Shown: positions 1-7,432 of the stretch, in pieces
Numbering within the stretch: position 1 is the stretch's first letter
Layout: every line of letters begins with the position of its first letter
DNA from: RH2-MAG17b sp035945515
Lineage (GTDB): Bacteria > Acidobacteriota > Terriglobia > UBA7540
Direction of reading: 5' to 3'
Assembly (NCBI GenBank): GCA_035945515.1
Contig: DASZAE010000213.1
Location: 1 to 11,381 of the forward strand
Length of the DNA: 11,381 nt
The notes under the pieces: model-generated
Seen by the model: only the letters and a program-made list of their open reading frames with translations
The model's database searches: none
What the model was told of the DNA's origin: nothing
Position numbers and translations under genes: made by a program

Positions 1-942
1 TCCGCCTACAAGCCAGAGGAGTGTCTGGTAACGGTGGGTGGAAAGCAGGCTATTTTCGAGGCCGTTGTGTCGGTCGTCAATCATGGCGACGAAGTGATTT
101 TACCCGTGCCGTACTGGGTTTCCTATCTTGACATCGTGAACTATGCGGGCGGCAAGCTCGTGTTGCTTGATACGAAGGAGAGCGAGGGATTTGCCATTCG
201 CGCCGAGGCCGTGGCGAAGCTGATTACACCGAAAACACGGATTCTGATTGTCAATTCGCCCTGCAACCCTACAGGCGCTGTGGCTCCGCCGGAGGAAATG
301 GAGAAGCTTCTGGCGCTCGCTGAGCGGCACAATTTCCTTCTTATGTCGGACGAGTGCTACTGCCGCTTCCTTTATGACTCACACAAGCCCTTCTCGCTAG
401 GCACATCAAAAAACCGGGAGAATCTTTTAATCGCGGGATCGCTCTCGAAAACGTATGCTATGACGGGCTGGCGCGTGGGTTTCGCGCTCGGATCGGAGGC
501 GTTGCTTAAAAAAATGCTCAACTTGCAGAGCCACTCTACCTCAAATCCCACGTCGATCGCGCAGAAAGCGGCGGAGGAGGCGCTGAGAGGGCCGCAAGAA
601 TCGGTCGGAAAGATGCTGGCCGAATACGCGCGCCGGCGCGATAGAATCGTGGCCGGGCTGCGCGCGATTCCTGGCGTTCAGTGCGTGATGCCGCAAGGGG
701 CCTTCTACGTCTATCCCAACGTAGGGCAGGTTCTTGAAAGGGCCGGAATGAAAGACGCGACGGAACTCGCCGCGCGCCTTCTCGAAGAAGTGCACGTGGC
801 TCTGGTGCCTGGGCCGGCGTTCGGCACCCGTGAGCACGTTCGCATTTCCTACGCCACGTCGACGGAGCAAATTGACGAGGGTTTAAAAAGGCTGAATCAG
901 TTCATCTCGAAGCTCGTTCCCGCTTATGCCCAAGCTCGATAG
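1..942 (+). CDS. Class I/II PLP-dependent aminotransferase, 3' part (AspB/AspC-like), cut at window start
   Basis: The frame is open from base 1, so the gene begins upstream of the window; 313 codons are present. Fold-type I aminotransferases of the Thermus/Bacillus aspartate aminotransferase group are about 390-400 residues, so roughly 85 N-terminal residues are missing. Seen, counted as window codons: NPTG at 89-92 (motif NSPCNPTG), the cofactor-binding DECY at 117-120, the SLSK motif with the PLP-linked lysine at 150 followed by TYAMTGWRVGF, and RISYATS with the carboxylate-binding Arg at 281. These are the signature residues of the class I family, which moves an amino group between an amino acid and a 2-oxo acid in the cytoplasm. 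Aspartate is the most likely substrate, but aromatic or other substrates cannot be excluded. The 3' end overlaps manA by 17 nt in another frame, which suggests co-transcription. A GTG at 34 lies mid-domain and is not the real start. Confidence 0.93.
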   Translation, partial: SAYKPEECLVTVGGKQAIFEAVVSVVNHGDEVILPVPYWVSYLDIVNYAGGKLVLLDTKESEGFAIRAEAVAKLITPKTRILIVNSPCNPTGAVAPPEEMEKLLALAERHNFLLMSDECYCRFLYDSHKPFSLGTSKNRENLLIAGSLSKTYAMTGWRVGFALGSEALLKKMLNLQSHSTSNPTSIAQKAAEEALRGPQESVGKMLAEYARRRDRIVAGLRAIPGVQCVMPQGAFYVYPNVGQVLERAGMKDATELAARLLEEVHVALVPGPAFGTREHVRISYATSTEQIDEGLKRLNQFISKLVPAYAQAR

Positions 943-2038
943 GCCCGGCGCTCTCAACAGGCCGCTGCAACTTTCTCCGGTCTTTTTGGAAAAGGTATGG
1001 GGGCGGCGCGATCTCGCGCCGCTCTACCCTGACTATTGGACAACGATTCGCGGCAAGACCGTCAGCATTAAGCGTCCGCAGCGCAAAGGCAAAACGCCCA
1101 TCGGCGAAGTCTGGCTGACGGGCGATAGCGCGGCTTTTACCAATGGTCCACTCAGCGGCGCGACGCTCGGCGAAGCGTGCCGCCAGTATGGACGCGAGCT
1201 TTGCGGCGACGGAGCAACCGACGGCCGATTCCCCATCCTCAGCAAATTTCTTTTCACCAGCGATTGGCTCTCGGTGCAGGTGCACCCCGATGACGACTAT
1301 GCCCGCAAGCATGAGAACGGCAGCCGCGGCAAGACCGAAATGTGGCACATCATCCAGGCGGAGAGCAGCGGCGAGATGATGCTGGCCTTAAATCCAGGAG
1401 TTGATTCGGGTTCGCTTAACGCCGCGATGAAGGCAGGGAGTTGCGTTGATCTTGTCCAGCACTTCAAGCCGGAAGCGGACGAGGCCGTTTTTGTTCCGGC
1501 AGGAACGGTTCATGCTCTCGGACCTGGCTTGATTTTATTCGAAGCCGAGCAAAATTCCGATGTCACTTACCGGCTGGATGATTTTGGCCGCAAGGGCCTC
1601 GACGGGAAGCCGCGGCCCTTGCACCTCGAGAAAGCCCTTGCAGTCACGAAACCTAGGTTGGGCGCTTTACGTGATCTTCCCCGGCATGAATTTCAGGAGA
1701 CTTACGGCCAGCGGCGGCTGGTGATGGCGTGCCCATTTTTTGCAGTGGAAGATCTCACGTTGCGGAAGGCCGCGAATTTCGCCGGCAATCCCGCGCGCGT
1801 GGAAACCTTTGTCACGCTTTCCGGTGAGGGGCGCGTGGAGACCGCGGAGGGGTGGTATGCGTATCGCACGGGGGACGTCTGGCTCATTCCACCCGCAACT
1901 CCGGCCTACCGGCTGGCGCCGGAGATTAAGAGCAGCTTGCTGAAGTTTTATGTGCCGCAAATCGAAGAGGATTTTGTGAAGCCGCTTGCACAAGCGGGGG
2001 TGAAGAGCAGCGACATTCAGAAGATCGTTTTTCCCTGA
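926..2038 (+). CDS. manA: Mannose-6-phosphate isomerase, class I (cupin, zinc-dependent)
   Basis: This enzyme interconverts fructose-6-phosphate and mannose-6-phosphate, the entry step to GDP-mannose. At 370 aa it resembles the shorter Bacillus-type class I enzyme rather than the roughly 390-aa E. coli form. The expected zinc ligands are visible: Q118 and H120 in QVHPDD, E138 in KTEMWH and H196 in GTVHALG. The family's catalytic arginine is matched by R216 in TYRLDDFGR. The N-terminus (LQLSPVFLEKVWG) fits the usual family start, which supports ATG 926 even though no Shine-Dalgarno sequence is visible. The start lies inside the 3' end of the upstream aminotransferase (17-nt overlap), and manC follows after 5 nt. 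A shared transcript and translational coupling are inferred. The C-terminal third is a second cupin-like region, ending at IQKIVFP. Confidence 0.95.
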   Translation: MPKLDRPGALNRPLQLSPVFLEKVWGRRDLAPLYPDYWTTIRGKTVSIKRPQRKGKTPIGEVWLTGDSAAFTNGPLSGATLGEACRQYGRELCGDGATDGRFPILSKFLFTSDWLSVQVHPDDDYARKHENGSRGKTEMWHIIQAESSGEMMLALNPGVDSGSLNAAMKAGSCVDLVQHFKPEADEAVFVPAGTVHALGPGLILFEAEQNSDVTYRLDDFGRKGLDGKPRPLHLEKALAVTKPRLGALRDLPRHEFQETYGQRRLVMACPFFAVEDLTLRKAANFAGNPARVETFVTLSGEGRVETAEGWYAYRTGDVWLIPPATPAYRLAPEIKSSLLKFYVPQIEEDFVKPLAQAGVKSSDIQKIVFP

Positions 2039-2043
2039 AAACA

Positions 2044-3168
2044 ATGCCCCAGAAATCCAACGCCTCATCATCCGGCAAGTCAACGCCGCCTCTTACGCAC
2101 GTTTATGCCATGGTTCTCGCGGGTGGCAGCGGCACGCGCTTCTGGCCGCTCAGCCGGCGTTCGCGGCCCAAGCAGCTTCTAAAACTTTTCGGTGAAAAAT
2201 CTCTTCTCGCGCAAACGCTAGAACGCCTGCATGGATTAATTCCGCCGCACCACACCTATGTCTTCACCGGCGAGATCATCCTCGACGCGGTGCGGCGCGA
2301 GTTGCCGCGGGTTCCTCGGCCGCAGATTGTCGCTGAGCCGGCCAGCCGCAATACCGCGCCCGCCATCGGTCTTGCCGCTCATGAAATCCTGCGCCGCGAC
2401 CCTCGCGGCGTGATGGTGATCTTGCCTTCCGATCACATCATCGCCAAGCCGGATTTATTCAGGCAGGCGCTCGCCTCGGGGTGCCAAGCGGCGTTGGAAG
2501 AGGGGCGGTCGGTAGTCCTCGGAATCAAGCCTACCCGGCCGGAGACGGGTTTTGGCTACATCCGTCTGGGAAAACAGGAAAGCTCCAGCGGTGGTCTTGG
2601 TATTTTCCGCGTCCTCCAATTCACCGAAAAACCCCCTGTGTCCACAGCACGGCGCTACGTTCGGTCGGGGAAATATCTCTGGAATGCCGGAATGTTCATC
2701 TGGCAAGCCTCAACGCTGATTGCCAACCTCGAACGGTTTCAACCGCGGATGGCAGCGGCGCTCCAGCGCATCACCGAAGCCGGCGGCGTTCGCTCTCCGA
2801 AAACGCTGAAGCGGCTGTACCCGCGGCTCGAAAATATCTCCATTGATTACGCGCTAATGGAGAAAATTCAAAATGTTTCAGCTATCGCGGCCGATATCGG
2901 TTGGAGCGATGTAGGAAGCTGGGCTGCCGCTCACGAATTAAGCGCGCAGGACGGGGCAGGGAACGTAAAGCCCTCGGCGGCTCTGATGGTGGACTCGCGG
3001 CGGAATATCATCTTGTCGTCGCAGAAGTTTGTTGCCGCTGTCGGGGTGGAAGACCTAGTGATTGTAGAGACGGAAGACGCGCTGCTGGTTTGCCCGCGAG
3101 ACCGCTCTCAAGAAGTCGGCAAGCTGGTGAAAGAAATCGAGCGGCTCGGACACCAACGGTTGCTTTAA
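2044..3168 (+). CDS. manC: Mannose-1-phosphate guanylyltransferase (GDP-mannose pyrophosphorylase)
   Basis: This nucleotidyltransferase makes GDP-mannose and pyrophosphate from GTP and mannose-1-phosphate. Seen in its 374 residues: the nucleotide-binding loop GGSGTRFWPLSRRSRPKQ at 27-44, EPASRNTAPAIGLAA, the LPSDH strand, ETGFGYI, FTEKP at 193-197, and WNAGMFIW followed by SIDYALME and DIGWSDVGSW. All are typical of the GMP/ManC family. It is a single-domain form: it stops after the left-handed-helix-like C-terminal part and lacks the fused cupin isomerase domain of about 470-aa ManC/AlgA proteins. This fits with a separate manA directly upstream. I kept ATG 2044. The next Met (residue 23) begins MVLAGG and would remove part of the first strand. 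No Shine-Dalgarno is visible, so coupling to manA, whose stop is 5 nt upstream, is likely. Confidence 0.96.
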   Translation: MPQKSNASSSGKSTPPLTHVYAMVLAGGSGTRFWPLSRRSRPKQLLKLFGEKSLLAQTLERLHGLIPPHHTYVFTGEIILDAVRRELPRVPRPQIVAEPASRNTAPAIGLAAHEILRRDPRGVMVILPSDHIIAKPDLFRQALASGCQAALEEGRSVVLGIKPTRPETGFGYIRLGKQESSSGGLGIFRVLQFTEKPPVSTARRYVRSGKYLWNAGMFIWQASTLIANLERFQPRMAAALQRITEAGGVRSPKTLKRLYPRLENISIDYALMEKIQNVSAIAADIGWSDVGSWAAAHELSAQDGAGNVKPSAALMVDSRRNIILSSQKFVAAVGVEDLVIVETEDALLVCPRDRSQEVGKLVKEIERLGHQRLL

Positions 3169-3329
3169 CCCATAGCAGGCCTAATTAACAGGGGATGGAA
3201 CCGCTCCCCTCCACCCCAACCCTCTTCCTCCGGAAAGAAGGACCGCGAAGCAGCGGGTAAGGGTTCTAATCACACGGACTTTCAAGACTGTGAGTACATC
3301 AAACTTTTTTCACGCGACACTCTTTGCAT

Positions 3330-4754
3330 ATGACTGACGACATCAAATTCGGCACTGACGGCTGGCGCGGAATCATTGGCGAGGATTTTATTTTTGCCAA
3401 TGTGCGGCGCGTCGCGGAAGCGATGGCACGGTATATTCAGGCCAAGCATCAGGCTGGCCAAGCATTGATCCTTGGTTACGATGCGCGATTTCTTTCACCG
3501 GAAAGCGCCCGCATCGCCGCGACTGTTGCCGCCGCGCATGAGATTTCGGCGATCCTTGCGGACCACATGACGCCAACCCCAGCTGTGAGCTATTCCGTGG
3601 TCGAGCGCAAGGCGGCAGGCGGCATCATGATTACCGCCAGCCACAATCCCTGTCATTGGAATGGAATCAAGTTTAAAGCGGCTTATGGCGGCTCGGCTGC
3701 TCCAGCCATTGTAAAGGAAATCGAAGAGCAACTGGCGAACAATGGCGGGACACCTGGTAAAGCAGCCCATCGCTCATCCGTCGTAACCGCTGATCTCGTG
3801 ACTCCATATTTAAATCGCATTGCGGGGATGGTGAACCTGGACCTTATTCGCGCTTCGGGCCTTGGATTCGTCATCGATCCGATGTACGGCGCGGCGCGCG
3901 GCCTGATCGCGCGGCTGTTCGATGAACATCGCATCCCGTTCTGTGAAATTCATGCCGAGCACAATCCGCTCTTCCCAGGACTAAACCCTGAGCCCATCGA
4001 GCCGCACGTCGAAGACTTGCGAAAGGCCGTGACTGCGGGTGATTACGCCGCCGGCTTTGCGACCGATGGCGATGCAGACCGCGTGGGCGCGATGGACCGC
4101 AGCGGTTTGTTCATCGACTCGCACAAGATTTTCTGTATTCTTTTGCGCCATCTTGCGGAGGACCTCCGTCAGCGCGGCGAAGTCGTGCGGACGTTTTCCA
4201 CCACAACCTTGGTGGACAAGATTGCCCGCAAACACAACCTGCCGCTTCACGTGACGCCCATTGGGTTCAAATACGTTTGCGAGCTGATGCTTACACGCGA
4301 CGTGCTGATTGGAGGGGAAGAAAGCGGCGGCATCGGCATCAAAGGCCATCTGCCCGAGCGCGACGGCATCTTGAATTCGCTGCTGCTCGCGGAGGTGATG
4401 GCGGAGAAAGGCAAAACGCTGGGAGAATTGGTTGAGGAACTGCACCGCGAATATGGCCCGCATTTCTATGGGCGCGTAGACCTTGAAATTGACCGCCCTG
4501 CCATTGAGCGCACGCTCAGCTTAGTGCGCGAAAACAAAATCGGGAACGTCGCCGGCCGGGCCGTTAAGTCTGTAGACAACCTTGACGGCTACAAAATGAT
4601 TTTTGGAGATTCTGTCTGGCTGCTGGCGCGCGCCTCTGGCACCGAAAACATGCTGCGTCTTTACGCCGAGGCCCCGTCGCCCGAAGAAGTGAAAGCCCTG
4701 CTCGATGAAATGACAGCTATCGCCCAGGAACCGCCTTCCCACTCGTGGTATTGA
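3330..4754 (+). CDS. Phosphoglucomutase/phosphomannomutase (alpha-D-phosphohexomutase)
   Basis: This 474-aa enzyme shifts phosphate between C6 and C1 of glucose or mannose phosphates through a phosphoserine. The four superfamily motifs are present in order: ITASHNP with the phosphoserine at S104, the Mg-binding loop DGDADR at 246-251, the sugar-binding loop GEESGG at 329-334, and the phosphate-binding loop RASGTEN at 434-440. GEESGG is the form seen in glucose/mannose mutases, not in GlmM-type glucosamine mutases, which usually carry GEQSGH. Position next to manA and manC suggests it serves as the phosphomannomutase (ManB role); activity on glucose-1-P is also likely. Start: ATG 3330 gives MTDDIKFGTDGWRG, the normal family N-terminus. 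An in-frame TTG two codons upstream is less likely. No Shine-Dalgarno is visible. The gene is 161 nt from manC and may have its own promoter. Confidence 0.93.
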   Translation: MTDDIKFGTDGWRGIIGEDFIFANVRRVAEAMARYIQAKHQAGQALILGYDARFLSPESARIAATVAAAHEISAILADHMTPTPAVSYSVVERKAAGGIMITASHNPCHWNGIKFKAAYGGSAAPAIVKEIEEQLANNGGTPGKAAHRSSVVTADLVTPYLNRIAGMVNLDLIRASGLGFVIDPMYGAARGLIARLFDEHRIPFCEIHAEHNPLFPGLNPEPIEPHVEDLRKAVTAGDYAAGFATDGDADRVGAMDRSGLFIDSHKIFCILLRHLAEDLRQRGEVVRTFSTTTLVDKIARKHNLPLHVTPIGFKYVCELMLTRDVLIGGEESGGIGIKGHLPERDGILNSLLLAEVMAEKGKTLGELVEELHREYGPHFYGRVDLEIDRPAIERTLSLVRENKIGNVAGRAVKSVDNLDGYKMIFGDSVWLLARASGTENMLRLYAEAPSPEEVKALLDEMTAIAQEPPSHSWY

Positions 4755-4756
4755 GA

Positions 4757-4864
4757 ATTACAAATTATAGTGGCAACAGATATTGTAGCGGCGGCCTCTG
4801 GCCGCCGGTTTTTCGGCGCTCAGAGAGCGCCGCTACAGAAACAATTGTCACTATAATTTGTAAT
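4757..4864. repeat. Nested palindromic intergenic element, 108 bp (repeat family copy 1)
   Basis: The outermost 16 bases (4757-4772) are a perfect inverted match to 4849-4864. Inside, TGTAGCGGCG at 4784-4793 pairs with CGCCGCTACA at 4828-4837. Two 8-bp hairpins lie in the centre: CGGCGGCC/GGCCGCCG (4789-4807) and CGGCGCTC/GAGCGCCG (4814-4832). The element fills the gap between the convergent mutase and nusB genes. Its right half recurs at 10750-10803 with only scattered differences, including the TTTGTAATCCTC end, so it is a dispersed element and not a chance palindrome. No coding capacity is seen. It resembles REP/MITE-type elements; how it moves is unknown. Confidence 0.88.
4789..4813 (+). 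terminator. Probable intrinsic terminator inside repeat copy 1
   Basis: An 8-bp GC-only stem (CGGCGGCC, loop TCT, GGCCGCCG) is followed by G and then five T. It starts 34 nt after the mutase stop codon, the usual place for a rho-independent terminator. It lies within a dispersed repeat, so the terminator is probably brought by the element. Function is inferred from structure only. Confidence 0.6.
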
Positions 4865-4900
4865 CCTCCATAATGGGTCTAGCTCCTTCCCGGTCCCTTC

Positions 4901-5317
4901 TTATCCACTTGAAGCCGATGCGCCCTTGCGCGCGGCGTCGAGCACGCCATTGATAAAATCCACCGATTCCACGCTGGAGAAGCGGCGGGCAAGCTCGAGC
5001 GCCTCATTAATGATCACCGCAGGCGGATTTTCCGGAACGTGAAACATCTCGTAGAGAGCCAGGCGGATAATGTTGCGGTCGACGGCGGCCATGCGCTCCA
5101 GCCGCCAATGCTGGGCTTGCGCCCGCGCGGTGGAATCGAGCGCGGCGGATTCTTTCACGGCGCCTTCAAAAAGTGAACGGGCAAACGCTTCCGTGTCAGG
5201 ATCAAGCTTGCGGGGATCGAGAAAACTCGAGAGGACCTCATCCGGCGGATGCTGTCCCAAGTCCCATTGAAAGAGCATTTGCAGCGCGAGTTCTCTGGCT
5301 TTTCTTCGTGACGGCAT
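4901..5317 (-). CDS. nusB: Transcription antitermination factor NusB
   Basis: The product is 138 aa, within the usual 130-150 aa of NusB. NusB binds boxA RNA with S10 (NusE) and supports antitermination on rRNA operons. Seen: an N-terminal basic stretch RRKARELALQMLFQWD as in NusB helix 1, then DRNIIRLALYEM near the middle, NPPAVIINEALELARRF and SVDFINGVLDAARK at the C-terminus. These last two are the most conserved stretches of the all-helical family. ATG 5317 (minus strand) gives the expected N-terminus; no Shine-Dalgarno is visible. In many bacteria nusB follows ribH. Here a palindromic repeat and an enoyl-CoA hydratase gene lie upstream, so it is not in a riboflavin operon. It converges on the mutase gene across repeat copy 1. 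Confidence 0.95.
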   Translation of the reverse strand: MPSRRKARELALQMLFQWDLGQHPPDEVLSSFLDPRKLDPDTEAFARSLFEGAVKESAALDSTARAQAQHWRLERMAAVDRNIIRLALYEMFHVPENPPAVIINEALELARRFSSVESVDFINGVLDAARKGASASSG

Positions 5318-5355
5318 AAGAGGCGATCAGTAGTCAGCGATCAGCTTACAATAGT

Positions 5356-5430
5356 AAGTTGTAGCGGCGGCCTCTGGCCACCGGTCTTTATTATCTAAAA
5401 GCCGGCGGCCAGAGGCCGCCGCTACAACTT
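5356..5430. repeat. Palindromic repeat, 75 bp (repeat family copy 2)
   Basis: Arms 5356-5384 and 5402-5430 are inverted matches at 28 of 29 positions; the single difference is A5380. The loop is about 17 nt and AT-rich. The arm contains the family core GTAGCGGCGGCCTCTGGCC. It fills most of the 142-nt gap between the enoyl-CoA hydratase stop (5460) and the nusB start (5317), both on the minus strand. The hairpin would form in the transcript between them and may separate the two genes transcriptionally. Because the arms are near-perfect, either strand can form it. Confidence 0.9.
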
Positions 5431-5459
5431 AAAAACCGCAGTAGTCCTAACGCTAACCG

Positions 5460-6260
5460 CTACCTTCCCGCGAACTTCGGCGGGCGCTTTTCGAGAAAGG
5501 CGCGGGTGCCTTCTTTCATATCTTCGGTGCCGCAGCACTGGCCGAAGAGCGCCGACTCGAGATTTTCACCTTCGACTTGAGTACCTTCCATTCCGTGGTG
5601 CACGGCTTCGAGGCACCGTCTCACCGCCAGAGGCGCGTTCGCCATGATTTTGCGGGCCAGGGTCTCGGCTGTTGTCATCAAGTCTTGATCCGGCACAACG
5701 CGGTTAACCAATCCGATGCGGTAAGCTTCGGCGGCGGTAATCATCTCACCTGTCAGGATGATCTCGAACGCGCGGCCTTTGCCCACCAGCCGCGCCAGGC
5801 GTTGCGACCCTCCATAGCCGGGAATCAGGCCCAGTTTCACTTCCGGCTGGCCAAACCGGGCCGTTTCAGACGCAATGCGCAGCGTGCAGGCCATCGCCAG
5901 CTCGCATCCGCCGCCCACGGCGTAGCCGCACACTGCGGCAATCACGGGCTTGCCCAGGTTTTCAATGAGCCGGAAAACGCGCTGGCCGCCCTGCGCAGCC
6001 TCACTGCCCAAATTTGCGCCGCCAGCAGTTGGGTCAGCCAGTTCGGCGAGTTCTGCCACATCTGCGCCCGCGGCAAACGCCCGTTCGCCGGAGCCAGTCA
6101 GGATGACGGTCAATACATGATCGTCCTTCTGAATTGCGCCGAAACACGCCTCAATCTCACCGAGCGCCGCATGATTGAGGGCGTTCAGTTTTTCCGGCCG
6201 GTTCAGCGTAATGTAAGCGATCCCTTCGCGGGTTTCGTAAAGCAGTGTCTGGTAATTCAT
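5460..6260 (-). CDS. Enoyl-CoA hydratase/isomerase family protein (crotonase fold)
   Basis: The 266-aa length matches short-chain enoyl-CoA hydratases, which add water to trans-2-enoyl-CoA in fatty-acid or amino-acid breakdown, or dehydrate 3-hydroxyacyl-CoA in the reverse direction. Seen: NRPEKLNAL near the N-terminus, the first oxyanion-hole segment FAAGADVAEL, the second at YAVGGGCELAMAC, and FGQPEVKLGLIPGYGGSQRL. Both catalytic glutamates are present, E120 (GGGCE) and E140 (QPE). Their spacing of 20 matches E144/E164 of the rat enzyme, so true hydratase activity is likely rather than isomerase-only or hydrolase activity. The C-terminus (EKRPPKFAGR) is typical. The physiological substrate cannot be told from sequence; Crt, PaaF and EchA-like roles are all possible. 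ATG 6260 gives a normal N-terminus. No Shine-Dalgarno is visible. The upstream gap is full of repeats. Confidence 0.92.
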   Translation of the reverse strand: MNYQTLLYETREGIAYITLNRPEKLNALNHAALGEIEACFGAIQKDDHVLTVILTGSGERAFAAGADVAELAELADPTAGGANLGSEAAQGGQRVFRLIENLGKPVIAAVCGYAVGGGCELAMACTLRIASETARFGQPEVKLGLIPGYGGSQRLARLVGKGRAFEIILTGEMITAAEAYRIGLVNRVVPDQDLMTTAETLARKIMANAPLAVRRCLEAVHHGMEGTQVEGENLESALFGQCCGTEDMKEGTRAFLEKRPPKFAGR

Positions 6261-6324
6261 AATTCGTTATGGATTTTCATTTTGTAGAGACGGTGTCTCG
6301 CCGCCGTTTTTTGAAAAGTGTAGA

Positions 6325-6504
6325 CTAGTGCCGCGTAACTCAGATACGTGACATATGACGGGCCTGTCATCCTGAGCCAAATGCCGGGATCCTTCGCGGA
6401 GTTTACCCTGAGCGAAGCCGAAGGGCTCAGGATGACGAGCGAAGGGCTCAGCATGACATCGGGACAGAGGCTGTGTGTCACCTATTTGAGAAACGCAACA
6501 CTAG
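6325..6504. repeat. MITE-like element, 180 bp, imperfect terminal inverted repeats
   Basis: Ends 6325-6355 and 6474-6504 are inverted matches at 24 of 31 positions, beginning CTAGTG and ending CACTAG. Inside them is a second inverted layer: TGTCATCCTGAGCC (from 6365) against GGGCTCAGCATGACA (6445-6459), plus a nearby GGGCTCAGGATGAC at 6423-6436. The core 6388-6436 recurs inverted at 10847-10895. There is no coding capacity and I see no clear target-site duplication. The whole element is flanked by TTTTGTAG (about 6280) and CTACAAAA (6531-6538), so it may have inserted into an older palindrome. It lies between the hydratase start and the methyltransferase stop, both minus strand. Confidence 0.8.
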
Positions 6505-6530
6505 CGGCCCAAGCCTGTAAGACGCTGCCG

Positions 6531-7298
6531 CTACAAAAGTTTTCGCGCCACAACTCTCAACCGGCGGCAATCGATGCGCCAGGAACCCTCTCGAAAGAGA
6601 ACAGGACGAAGCATTGTCTCAACGTTTTCCACGAAGGCGTCCCGCTTCTGCGGAGGGACGTGAGCATAAAAGCTGCCCGCGAACATCTTGATCCAGTTAC
6701 GCATACCGGCCTCGCCATCGTCAAGCGGCGTCGGACGATCAAACAGCGCCGCGAACGTTACCTCAAGGCCGTTTTGTTCCAAGAGCGTGCTGTACTCGGA
6801 AATGCCGGGGAAATACCATGGGTTTGAATTGCGCTTCGCAGGGTAGCGGATGGACTCGAGCGCGGCGTAAAAGGCACTGACCAGTTTTTCGACATTACCC
6901 TTTCCACCGAACTCCGCCACGAAGCGGCCGCCCGGCTTGAGCGCGGCGCGCACGCACTCGATTACGCTGCGGGCTTCCGCAACCCAGTGCAATGCGGCAT
7001 TGGAAAACACCGCGTCGAAAGGCTCGTCAAAATGGAAATCGCGGGCGTCGGCAACCGTGAAGCGGATGCCGGGGTAATTTTTTAGCGCCTCTTCAATCAT
7101 GGCGGAGGAGCCGTCGAGCCCCACCACCTGCGCGCCGGTCGCGGCGATTTTCGCCGTGAGGTGCCCTGTGCCGCACCCAACATCGAGGATCCGCTCGCCG
7201 CGCCCCGGCTTGAGAAGCTCGATCAGTCCCTCTCCCAGTTGCCACACGAAGGCGTGCTTCGAGTCATAGAGTTGAGCGTTCCAGTCCGTGGACATCAT
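6531..7298 (-). CDS. Class I SAM-dependent methyltransferase, trans-aconitate 2-methyltransferase (Tam)-like
   Basis: At 255 aa the protein is close to E. coli Tam (about 252 aa). Seen: a Tam-like start (STDWNAQLYD), motif I ILDVGCGTG at 37-45, the acidic residue D62 that ends strand 2 (VVGLDGSSAM), VADARDF at 82-88, and SNAALHWV at 99-106. The class I Rossmann fold and SAM binding are therefore clear. The C-terminal half, ending LRVVARKLL, also resembles Tam. Trans-aconitate as substrate is inferred from overall resemblance and is uncertain, because related proteins methylate many small molecules. ATG 7298 and ATG 7295 are adjacent and either may be used; no Shine-Dalgarno is seen. The stop codon (6531-6533) lies inside the conserved CCGCTACAAAAG end of an intergenic repeat, so the last two residues are encoded by repeat sequence. 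Confidence 0.88.
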   Translation of the reverse strand: MMSTDWNAQLYDSKHAFVWQLGEGLIELLKPGRGERILDVGCGTGHLTAKIAATGAQVVGLDGSSAMIEEALKNYPGIRFTVADARDFHFDEPFDAVFSNAALHWVAEARSVIECVRAALKPGGRFVAEFGGKGNVEKLVSAFYAALESIRYPAKRNSNPWYFPGISEYSTLLEQNGLEVTFAALFDRPTPLDDGEAGMRNWIKMFAGSFYAHVPPQKRDAFVENVETMLRPVLFREGSWRIDCRRLRVVARKLL

Positions 7299-7432
7299 CT
7301 AACTCTACCGCATTTAAGCGAGCAACAGGAAACGCAGCTGGCGCATACCCGCTACTAGTTGGCATAGAGGCGGATCGCGGCATCCGACCACGGGGAGAAT
7401 ACGCTGTGGACGTTTGGCTTGACGGCGCGAGT

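Noticed and set aside
3324..3329. TTG start two codons before the mutase ATG
   Set aside because: ATG 3330 gives the normal family N-terminus and is a stronger start codon.
5323..5344. Direct repeat GCGATCAG (5323-5330 and 5337-5344) just upstream of nusB, as a possible operator
   Set aside because: Only two 8-bp copies of a simple sequence, with no promoter boxes around them; too weak to call a regulatory site.
4757..5430. CRISPR array suggested by repeated GTAGCGGCGGCC motifs
   Set aside because: Copies are few, irregularly spaced, palindromic over their full length and located in different intergenic gaps; no regular spacer units and no cas genes.
5577..6287. Long plus-strand open frame (236 codons) antisense to the enoyl-CoA hydratase
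   Set aside because: It mirrors the hydratase gene codon for codon, has a composition rich in His, Gln and Arg typical of a shadow frame, and contains no recognisable motif. The minus-strand hydratase has full catalytic motifs.
6348..6827. Plus-strand open frame of 159 codons running from the repeat into the methyltransferase gene
   Set aside because: Its first third is repeat sequence and the rest is antisense to a well-supported methyltransferase; no ribosome binding site or protein-like pattern.
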